Source of the DNA: Lota lota
Lineage: Eukaryota; Chordata; Actinopteri; Gadiformes; Lotidae
Assembly (NCBI GenBank): GCA_026745465.1
Contig: JACYXH010000091.1
Coordinates: forward strand, 4,182,501-4,246,500
DNA length: 64,000 nt
Reading direction: 5' to 3'
Part shown: positions 54,601 to 64,000 of the stretch, in pieces
Position numbering within the stretch: position 1 is the stretch's first letter
Layout of the letters: every line of letters begins with the position of its first letter
Translations under genes and position numbers: made by a program
Notes under the pieces: generated by a model
Database searches by the model: none
What the model was told of the DNA's origin: nothing
Seen by the model: the letters and a program-made list of their open reading frames with translations, nothing else

Positions 54601-57600
54601 AAGAGCAGCAGTGGAAGAGAGAGACTTTGCTCCTTAGCTTCTCAGCTACCAGGCTGTTTGTGTTTTCTTGCTTTGTTTTTGTGTCTGCTTTCTTTTTTAG
54701 ATTAGATCTAGGCCAGACGGTTACAGATCTTGTGGTGTCGTTTCCGAGTCTGATTTTATGTTGATGGAATCGATTCTCAATGGATTCCGATTCTCAATTT
54801 TTTTTTAAAGAAGTATGGACGACCATTCAATCCAAAAATGTTATAGGCTTTATAAAAAAGTAACAATTTCTAAACTTCCACAGTTTGGAGACGAGACTGC
54901 AGTCGGAATCAACAAAATTCAGTTTATTTTTAGAATCGATTCTCAGAATTGACGTAATGGAATCTGCCATTTCTTTGGGTGATTGTTTTGTCCTGTTTGT
55001 TAGCCTTAGGCCTGCAGTTTGGCTATCTATTTGTTGATTAGGAAAGCTATTGGTTTGCTATTTTGGTCTGAGGCTGTTCTGCTCCTGAGTATGTGTCTCA
55101 ATATAAGGCTCCTTATAATATTGTAGTATCCTAATATTTAACATATTGTAAGTTTGTCAACTGTGCAGACCTGTATTTCTGGGGTTTCATTCTTGTTTCA
55201 CTCACAAACTCAAATTCATGAACTCATTTTATATTTTAAGTTGTACCCATACATTTTCAACATGAATCCTTTTTATTTAAGGCAGTCTATTTTATACTTT
55301 AAAAATAGGGTCAAATCTGTGTAGCTCTCGGTAAAGGATCCTTTGATACCCTGTTCACAGCTGAGAATCTGTCACGCATAGAGAAGCAGTACAGTGGATG
55401 TCATGTTTTATTAACCATACTCCTTGTAGTCATTTTGAGGCCAAAAATGAATTAGAAATCATACTGAATCTAATATGGAAAATTAACACATTTCTTCATG
55501 ACAGTCTGGGGCGAAACTTTGAGCTTTAGGATTTAAATATATCTTTGTTCATGATTATCCTGGTGTAAAGACTATAGTATTCATTCAAATGTATACTTTG
55601 ATTAGCTTTATTAGTCAAGTTCTAGGGCTAGCTCACATTGTTGCTGGACCATGCTAGATCTTTGTTGCCACTGATGTGGGGAAAAGGGAATATTACTTCA
55701 CATGCATTGGCACTGTCAGACTATTAGGTATTTTTAGATAGAGGTTACACGTATATTAATCGACAATATCTGTCTGGGTGATTAAACCATCGTCTCTATA
55801 GCATTTTACCAATTTGCCAATATAACTTGTCCAAATTACTTTGTTTGAACATTGAGCATGAGCACGCTCTAGCCCTGAATGTAAACAATAGCAATAGCCC
55901 TTTTGTCTTTTGGAATCAATGCACGTAGTGTCAGTAGGGGGTTTGTGGACAAAGAAACTGTGAGTACTTTAATGTTTAATGATTAGGTCTTATCACAAAG
56001 ATCAAAGTGCTACAGCTATTGTTTGCATCTGTGGCAAGCGCACTCATGCTTCGGCAGAATTTGCACAACAAAGTCATTTTGACAAATAATAAATGACTTC
56101 TACCAGGAGAAAGGGTTATGATGGTTTGATCACCCATCCCAGTATGGTCCTTTCAGAGACCTTAAAGTAGTACATTTCTCCTTCAACATGCCTGTTCTGG
56201 GGCTGTGCTGCTGATAACATCCAAAGAGTCTCAGAGAATGACAGCTTTGGCAAAAGTGACGGATGAAACACTCATGCTAATGAATCGGGAGGAGGGGAGA
56301 AATGTGTTGCTTCTCTCTCGACAGGTGGAGAGAAGGTTCTCTCCCCTGAGCATGGGGAAAGCCAAATCTATCCTCACAAGTTTGAACTAAAATGCAAATG
56401 ATCTTTGGGTCTTTTCTTGATTAAAAACAGATTTTTTTGTTGTCCAAGATCATTGAATGAAAAATAATGATTGATCTTGACCATGTGATCAATCACAATA
56501 CACTTTGTCTCTCCCCCCTTTCATTTTTCATATATGTCCAATTTGCTAGCATTTAGGATCTCTTTTGTTATGCCTTTATAGCTTTCTGCGTTGTTGTTTT
56601 CGTTTGGTTGATATTTTTCATTCATTGTTATTTACAAATTGTTTCATTAGGTTATTTCATATATTTACTCTGCAGCATACAAGACTGACTGTCTCTGCAG
56701 AGTTTAATACTTTCATGATTAGTAAATGCTTGTCAAATAGTTCAGCCACTGTTGCCATGCATTTGGGATTTTTCGTTCTAACAGTGTGATTTAAAATGTA
56801 ATTCAAAATCTGAAATGTGTTCTCATGTTGGATGCTTGTACGCATAACCAAGCGTGTCACTTTGTGTGGGAAAGTGGTTGGGACATAAGGGCTCAGATGA
56901 AAACACTGACTTAGGCAACATAATGGCGGGATCGTATGAGGTCAGAGGGGATCATTACAGCAAGAAAAGAATGGCATCACGGCGCATCGAAGGGCATAGC
57001 CTAGGCTACTACAGATTAGAATGTGAAAATACACAGCATAAAACTCACAACAACGTTGACCGCACAAGTAACAATCAATCATGTGCGTCACATTCACAGC
57101 TGCAACAACGTGTCAATTGAACTATGCCAATATCACATCTAGAGTAGAGTCAGCCCGGTAATAACAATTTCCAATATCACTCCCCTACAATAGTACAAAA
57201 TAGAAACTGAAGGAATAACCCTAAGCTGTTTTTCAGAACATCTTTAACTAATTATGCATTTTAAAAAGTGACGGGGACAAAATCGGCCATTTCAACTTCT
57301 ATGCACATAACATTGTCTAGCAGGGATATTCATTTATAAATTCAATAAGCCTAATACTAAGTGCATAATCATTTGAATTATCTTAGTTCTTAGTGTGCTC
57401 TACTGTTTTCATGGCGACATCAAGGCGCCTGCATCGAGATATGATTGATATTCTAGGCCTGCTAAAGTCTTAATATGACTGCTGCCTCTCCCCAGATCTC
57501 TTTTAAGTAAAACATAACATGATATATATTTTTTTATATTACGTTTTTATTCAAGACAAATGGAAGTGGTAATGACTAGCGAGGACAAATAATAAATCAT

Positions 57601-58130
57601 TCATGAGAGTACTGGCGTAGGAGCTGAACAAAAAGTTAAGACTTCTTTCTTGCTTTTCCTCTTCTTCCCTGCAAGGGGATTAGTGCTGTGAAACAAAGTG
57701 TGTGATTCCACTCTAATTGGCCATTTGTGGTTGTCTTCATTTAGAAGGTCCAGTGGGAGGTCACCTCTGGCCCCCTCCTTAATTTCCACCATAGAGGCTC
57801 ATCAAACACACCAGCCCCTTTCCCTGGCTCTTTATTGTGTGCCTTGGCATTACCCAAAATGTTCTGCGGCCATCCCTTCCTTAAACAATATCCTTTCTTG
57901 CCTTGCCCATTTCTTTATCGTTTGAATTTGACTTTTTAGTTTCTTCCCAGGTTACTGATGACTGCATTTATGTTTTTCAAACGAGTGTTTACTGTTGATC
58001 CATTAACCAAAAAGAGCATCAAGGTCCTTCAAACTCTTTGAATGCAACCTTTCAGACCATATTTAATATGGTACAGTTTGTATTAATGCCAGTTAAATAA
58101 ATATACATTACATTAAGGTTGAGAAAAAGT

Positions 58131-58869
58131 GGTAACACTTTACCTGGATAGTCACAGTTGAGTATCAACTCAATTAACTATCAATTTAGTATCCGTTGAG
58201 TATCAGTTGAGTATCAAAATATTTTATTTATACATACATACATACATACATACATACATACATACATACATACATACATACATACATAATATTATAATTT
58301 TTTACTTCTGTTGCCCTTTTTCTTTTTACTTGGATACTCCAAATTATAGTTGGTTTATATGAAACTGATAGACTATAGACAGGCACTGGCAATTCATATG
58401 AAATGCTGTTTAGTGTCAGGTTTTATGTTGGTGATAATCATGTGATACTTGATATTTGTGATATTTAAATACCTAACAACACTAATTTCATAATAATGGA
58501 TATTATATGGATATGCAACTAAAGGTCAGGTGAAAATATGTTGGAAAATATAAATGAAAGCACTAACCAAATCTCAACAGACAGAGAGTTGAATCTCGCC
58601 TGACAAAAATGAGACATGTAACATGATGTTCATCTGAAACGTGTCTGAAGATGGATAGTTGCTAGTCACTTGACATGTTGTTGATTATCTAACGAAATTC
58701 AGTTCATATCAGATAACACTAACTTGATATGTTGTTGACAATCTTATTGAGTGACAACTTACACATGTCAAATGACTAACAGTAAACTGAAGCAGTAAAA
58801 ACAGTAAACTGAAGCTCAACTGATACTTAACTGATACTTAACTGTGGATAATCCAGGTAAAGTGTTACC
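58131..58869. mobile_element. Non-autonomous DNA transposon with GGTAACACTTTACC termini
   Basis: The left end GGTAACACTTTACCTGGATA and the right end, in reverse complement GGTAACACTTTACCTGGATT, match for 19 of 20 bases. Both then carry GAGTATCAGTT/AAGTATCAGTT subterminal repeats. Flanks GAAAAAGT and CAAAAAGC match at six of eight bases, a possible target duplication. 739 bases, no transposase; superfamily not assigned. Confidence 0.85.
58230..58288. repeat. (CATA)n microsatellite
   Basis: About 14 tetranucleotide units inside the transposon at 58131-58869. Confidence 0.95.
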
Positions 58870-59612
58870 CAAAAAGCTACTATAAATATAAGGCAACGCT
58901 ATCAACATCGCAAAATAATATAATTAACTGCATACCAACACGTGTAAAAGCAGTGAGGAAGTGTGACAGTTGCACTGGGACTCTTGCTATGCACATACTG
59001 GTTAACCACAGGGGCATCTTGTCAGCAATCAATTCATTATTCACACATTTCATTCTCTAGTCATGCGCGTTGTTCTATATGAAAGATCACACAATAGATT
59101 AAAATAATTATATGCACTTTACAAAACCAGCATGGAATAAAAATGTAGTCATGTATGCCTAAAGGTGTACAATATCCTCTCAACTGCTGTCAATTAATTA
59201 ATGACCTAACCGTCACCATGAAGGTTAGGGTCACATTATTAGGGAACTGAGCAAATGATAGCCTCATCTCTGATCCCCACCTCCAGCAACATGATTGGTT
59301 GGAATAAATATGCAGATAAAACACCCCTTTCACCCAGATCTGAGCTTGTCTGCCATCAGACTATAGATAGTTAGTTATCTGAAGTCTTATTTGTGAGAAA
59401 CATTTAAGTGTGATCATTTTGGTTTTCAGAAGATGTATTCACACCTGTCAATGTGAATCCCAATTGGGCTGCTTGTCAGGGAGAGCAGCAGAACAAGCAG
59501 AATAAAATAAGAAACAGCATAGTGAAGGCCCCATTCACATGCAGATGAGCACTGGCAAGGTCTTCCTAAATCTGTAATGTGAGCACAAGCTCTAACATTT
59601 TACAGAGGTTGA

Positions 59613-59626
59613 GGGGGGGGGGGGGG
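59613..59626. repeat. G14 homopolymer
   Basis: Run of 14 G. Confidence 0.93.
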
Positions 59627-60019
59627 TCAAATTGTTGTGTAGAAGAAGACTTTTAACCAAGGGCCTGGTCCATTATATGACCATGCTCTTAATGCATTTG
59701 GTACATCGCAGAGGTTCCAATCAAAAGCTTTGACACCCTTGTGTCAAAGCAATTATATGTCAAAGCATAGTTTAATAATAATTTGATAATTTTGTAATGT
59801 AATCAAATATAACGGCACTTAACATGATTGAAAAAAATAATAATATATGATTTAATAACTTGACCATAAAATGTCCTGACTGATATTGTAATAATTTTTT
59901 TACTGATAATGTAATACCTTCCAGGTAGGTCACTTGGATTGATAATAAAGGAATGTAAAAAAGTATGCTTTTGTCTCGTAAATATAAAGTGTGCAAGTAC
60001 ACCAACCATAAACAAACTG

Positions 60020-60195
60020 TTTATAAAAGTCTGTTTATTTATTTATTGTTTCTTACGTTTTTATTATTATAACCTTTTGTGTGCTTCTTTACATATCTTG
60101 CATTTTTTTATGATGCTAATGCACAATCCCCTTTTGCTGCTGTAACACTGCAAATTTCCCTGTTGATGGATTAATAAGGATTATCTTATTTTATA
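60020..60195 (+). mobile_element. LINE 3-prime tail
   Basis: TTTGCTGCTGTAACACTGCA, TTTCCCTGTTGATGGATTAA and the ending TAAGGATTATCTTATTTTAT follow the same plan as the tails at 50015 and 54330. Confidence 0.55.
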
Positions 60196-60250
60196 CAAAA
60201 TGTATAATACTGTTAGCACTAAACACTAACATTTGACAGTGGTTTCATGT

Positions 60251-60302
60251 AATGTAAGCCCTAGGCTTACATTTTCTGTTGTAAATTTCAAATTTACAAC
60301 AG
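60251..60302. repeat. Two adjacent perfect palindromes
   Basis: AATGTAAGCC-CTA-GGCTTACATT (60251-60273) is followed two bases later by CTGTTGTAAATTT-C-AAATTTACAACAG (60276-60302). Confidence 0.9.
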
Positions 60303-60554
60303 ATGGCAAGTGGTACGTTGTTATCAGGCAAAGATGCATTCAACTAAAATCCCTATCAATGGGGAATTAACACACCCACACCCATGCTGATTGGTCGTTG
60401 TGCAAAGATTGGTCCTTTAGACCAGAGTGGATCTCATAATATAACACACACCATCAGAATATTAAAAACATTTAAAAGTAGAAAGGTTTTACTTTTACTC
60501 AATTGCACCCCCACATATTATGATGGGGAGATCCAATCACAGATGTTGTAGTTA

Positions 60555-60593
60555 TATAGGGGGGCCTGACCAAAAACGTTTTGAGAACCACTG
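60555..60593. mobile_element. hAT-type element, right end only
   Basis: Ends TTTTGAGAACCACTG, followed by CTTTAATT as the possible target duplication; no left end found. Confidence 0.45.
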
Positions 60594-62842
60594 CTTTAAT
60601 TTAAGTAGAATTTCTGGGTTCGCTTTACACCCCTGGGGATTTATTTCCAGGTAAGGCCAACTTAGCATTACTTTACGTTGAAAATGGTACTGTCAAAGTT
60701 ATGTGAGCACACACCAACTGGTGCAGAAATAGCCTATACCACATTTAGTATTTTTTAATAGTATGTGGTAGAGACAGCAACAGATTTGATTCTATGAACA
60801 TGCTACGTCAAGAAAATAAGTCAAACTTAACCATGCTTGTTTTATATGTTTAATTCCCTAATAATAGCCCACAGAACAGAATGTTGAACTCAACATGACA
60901 GGGCAAGTCAAACATAGATATTTAGACTACAGTATGTTCTCCTAAACAACGATCTCGTAAATATAACCTGTACAGTACAACCATAACGAATGACTTTAAA
61001 CTGTTGATTTTTTATTCCCCATATTAGTCAAGTTAATGCATGATAGGGTTTCTTACATTTGCGATCAAGTTAAGTGCAAATTACATTACATTTTTAGGCG
61101 TTATTATATTCTCAGGAAAGTATTACATTATTGGGAGCTACTCACCCTGCCACGTAATGATCTTGACTCATAGGATCACATGTTGGACAAAAACCCCGTC
61201 TGACAGAACACACACACACACACACCTAACAGTCTCAACAACATCTGCACATGCATAATGCGTTTAAACAATCTATAAATAAATGAACAAACATACAGTA
61301 CCCTCATACATTAGTGGATACATTTGAACTGTTTCGGTTGCATTATATTTGGACCTTATCTAACTCAATATAAATACACTCAATCACTGGCATTTAAATG
61401 TAAACTCAATTTTGTTCATGTTAATGTATCATGTACATTTTCCAAGTATCACACATTATACAGTCATTTATGGCTTTGATAACTTTATTGTGAAGTGAAT
61501 CCTTTCAGGTATATTTTCATGGCAAACCACGGCAGCATAATGGAAGACATAATTCAATTTAGGTCATCATTCTCGCTATCTCAACCCGTTTTGTTTCCTC
61601 CCTTAAGCCTTTTACGATAATACTATCCCTGTTGGGCGCAAGAAAAGACAGAGCCAGTTCCTTGTTTGGATATTGGACGCGAGGACCCAAGCTTGGAGTC
61701 ATTAGTATTTCACCGACTTCTGTTGGAAAGCATATTATTAAGAAGAAAGTAGAATGTGCAGTTTGTGGAAATGAGACTGTCTATGGAGATGTGGATGGTG
61801 GAACTCTGTTTGTGGGGAAGAGATAGGAGGGGGCTTGGCTTTCGAGACCTGATTTGAAGACATGGTGAGTTGGTGGCAGGGGCTGTCACGGCAGTGTCAA
61901 GAAATAATACATTGTCTGCTCCATCCTTTCCTTGATGTTTGCTCATTTCGGCTGTTGGGGTTTGACCGAGGTGTATGGTGGCATAACATAATAATCTGCA
62001 TAACAGTGGTATGATGTCATCTGCTTAATAACTTCTATAAGCTATCAACAACCGACCCTTGTGGCAAGTGGCATCCCACATAGTTCCGTCTACACAGACT
62101 TCACCAAAATTGATGGAAAAAAATGTATATTGGATAGATTGGACGTTTGAAGCATATGAACCAAGCCAAGGGCCATTGCAGCCCTTGTATGGTAGAACAC
62201 AGACCAAATGTTACCGATTATTATTCTTGAAAAGATCTGTTTATGCTGGTGAGAACAAAAACACATAAAGAAACATCGATTTGTGGATATTATGACACGT
62301 ATCAATAAAGAACAGCTTAATTACAGTGGGTTGAATTCAAACCTATTATTCTTCACGGTCAGTTTAAAGAAGCAGGATCGATAGGAAAACAACAGGAAAG
62401 GCCAGTAAGCAGTGCTCACCTAACCCTGGAATCATGTGGTGGTATAGGGTCTAGAGAAAATGCTCCCCGAGTTGAAGTTGTGAAAAGGAGAAAGTTGAAC
62501 AGGAAGTAAAGAGTGTGTCCTATTTTTGGAAGATCAATACATACCTGGGGCAGTGGATTTGTTTTAGAAGATGTTAAAATGCCAGTCCTAAAGACAGGCC
62601 AATTTTGTTTGATACAGCAATACTTATTGCTTTATAAATATGTTTTGATGTGGTGGTTACAGGTTTCATGCTATTTGACATAAAACAATTATTTTCAGCC
62701 TCAACTTTGAGGAAATCATTCACAGTTCAGACTCTTCCCATGTGTGAAACCTTGTTGGTGCCTACATAGCAAGCTTCCTAGCTTGATTTGTTCATACTAG
62801 CCTGCATTATCAAAGTTTTTGTGCAGCTTGGACAGCCCCATA

Positions 62843-63078
62843 AATTGTAAATGGACTCCATTTATATAGTAATGTTCTCACCTGTGGCAACACAAAGCAC
62901 ACAAACGCCTCACATTCAACCATTCATACATTCATACACCAACAGTGGTTTCAACCATGCAGGGGTTAGATGTCTTTCTCAGGGACACCACCATGCTTTG
63001 CTATAAGGAGCCGGGTATCCAACCAGCAACCTTCCCATTGCCAGACAACCTGCTCTACCTCCTGAGCCACTGCCGCTC
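62843..63078 (-). mobile_element. tRNA-derived SINE
   Basis: On the minus strand it begins GCGGCAGTGGCTCAGGAGG (box A TGGCTCAGGAGG), then GGTTGGATACCCGG (box B), a body of TGTATGAATG type, and ends CTATATAAATGGAGTCCATT. This is the layout of widespread fish tRNA-derived SINEs. Box B has small changes from consensus, so it is an old copy. Confidence 0.75.
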
Positions 63079-63486
63079 AAAAACTCGGCAGACAGAATCA
63101 TAGCTTTCTGAATAATTGTTCAAATCCTTAGTAATTTGTTATCATGAACAAATGTCTCCCTTGCTTTCTGAAGCATCTTTACCCTTCACCACGTTCCATC
63201 ATTCTTCACTGACCATTTACGGCTTGTGAGTTATAACCTTAGAATGCATACTTTAAAGCAAGGGTTTGGAGTTTCCAAACCCCGCTCAGCTATAGTTTAA
63301 AGGAGCAGCTGTCAGCACGGTGCATCACTGCCAGAAAGGGATGCCAGTGCCCAAAAAACAGAAACTGGTTTTAGTCTCTCCTTCCCTGGCTGGTGCACCT
63401 GCTGCCAAGTTTTATGCAAATGACTATCTTCAACAACTCTCCTCAATCTGCATGTGCATGCATTTGTGTCCCCATGCTCACATGTA

Positions 63487-63488
<2 letters not shown>

Positions 63489-63525
<37 letters not shown>

Positions 63526-63613
63526 ATACGCAAACACACACATACACACACACACACACCACTTGATATGGACAGAAGGACACAAGCATACATTCGTGTG
63601 TGTGTGTGAGTGA

Positions 63614-63661
<48 letters not shown>
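63489..63661. repeat. CA tract followed by TG tract
   Basis: CA units at about 63490-63560, then TG units at about 63596-63661: complementary tracts 35 bases apart. A further TG run lies at 63823-63858. Confidence 0.93.
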
Positions 63662-63666
<5 letters not shown>

Positions 63667-63820
63667 AGCATGCATGGATATGATTCTATGTCTCTACAGA
63701 TATTCAATTTTTGTGTTAGTCTGCAAACATGCATTTGAGGGGGATTATATTTACCTTCATGCTTGTGCGTATAGTGTGTGAGTTTATCTTGTTTGTTGGG
63801 TGTATGTACGGGTGGGAATT

Positions 63821-63861
<41 letters not shown>

Positions 63862-64000
63862 AAATCACATGCATGATTTGTCTTTGAACCTACTCGGGGC
63901 GTCAATCTCTCTGTCCTCCCAGTAAGTGCTCCCTTCATAAATGAGATCAAGTGGCTTCTGATTTGTACCATACCCCTTTTCCCCACTTAGCACATCCCCC

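Larger units (their letters stand above)
44363..64000. other. Region upstream of cdh2 without recognisable gene
   Basis: No reading frame here shows a known domain outside transposon remains, and no exon chain with coding bias is seen on either strand. Listed repeats and transposons account for the recognisable parts. Stretches such as 46400-47800, 48050-50000, 53400-54300, 54620-58100 and 60600-62840 are AT-rich and unassigned. Confidence 0.7.

Noticed and set aside
54760-54960. Repeated GGAATCGATTCTCA motifs as a regulatory array
   Set aside because: Looks like remains of a common fish repeat with inverted ATCGAT motifs; borders could not be defined.
61632-61826. Small plus-strand frame with Cys-x-x-Cys (CAVCGNE)
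   Set aside because: Only 64 codons, no splice context or recognisable domain; a single CxxC is not enough.
62843-63078. Functional tRNA gene
   Set aside because: The tRNA-like head is followed by a SINE body and tail and box B is altered; no complete cloverleaf was confirmed.

Overview
The window is vertebrate genomic DNA, almost certainly from a teleost fish. It has short, GC-rich, well-spliced exons separated by introns full of long CA/TG, GA and poly-C/poly-G tracts, together with fish-type L2-like LINE fragments, tRNA-derived SINEs, hAT elements and Ty3/gypsy remains. The extreme density of dinucleotide repeats resembles cod-like (gadiform) genomes, but that is only an impression.

One protein-coding gene is recognisable. 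It is a classical type I cadherin, best matched to cdh2 (N-cadherin), read on the minus strand from a start codon at 43966 down to 1233. Fourteen exons can be placed to the base from GT/AG sites, and every exon phase agrees. Joined, they encode 800 residues: signal peptide, prodomain, RVKR furin site, EC1 to EC5, transmembrane helix and the juxtamembrane p120-catenin region. The last two exons of the usual 16, carrying the beta-catenin-binding tail, lie beyond the left edge. Order from right to left is exon 1 (43.9 kb), exon 2 (40.8 kb), a 25-kb intron 2, then exons 3 to 14 packed between 15.7 and 1.2 kb.

1-15.7 kb is the dense exon cluster. Its introns hold an antisense LINE fragment (intron 11), a terminal-inverted-repeat element and a hairpin (intron 10), telomere-like repeats (intron 9) and repeat tracts touching the splice sites of exons 6, 7 and 9. 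15.7-40.8 kb is intron 2, with more than a dozen microsatellites, two LINE fragments and a large 1.6-kb inverted repeat. 40.8-44.4 kb holds intron 1, exon 1 and the presumed promoter. 44.4-64 kb is upstream DNA with no supportable gene. It contains decayed gypsy and hAT sequence, a second inverted-repeat transposon, two tRNA-derived SINEs and several LINE 3-prime tails.

The most interesting structure is the 184-base intron 6 of cdh2. In the sense strand it carries about 32 CA units directly after the 5-prime splice site and about 19 TG units directly before the 3-prime splice site. These are complementary and could fold into a hairpin that brings the splice sites together. No wholly unknown multigene system was found.
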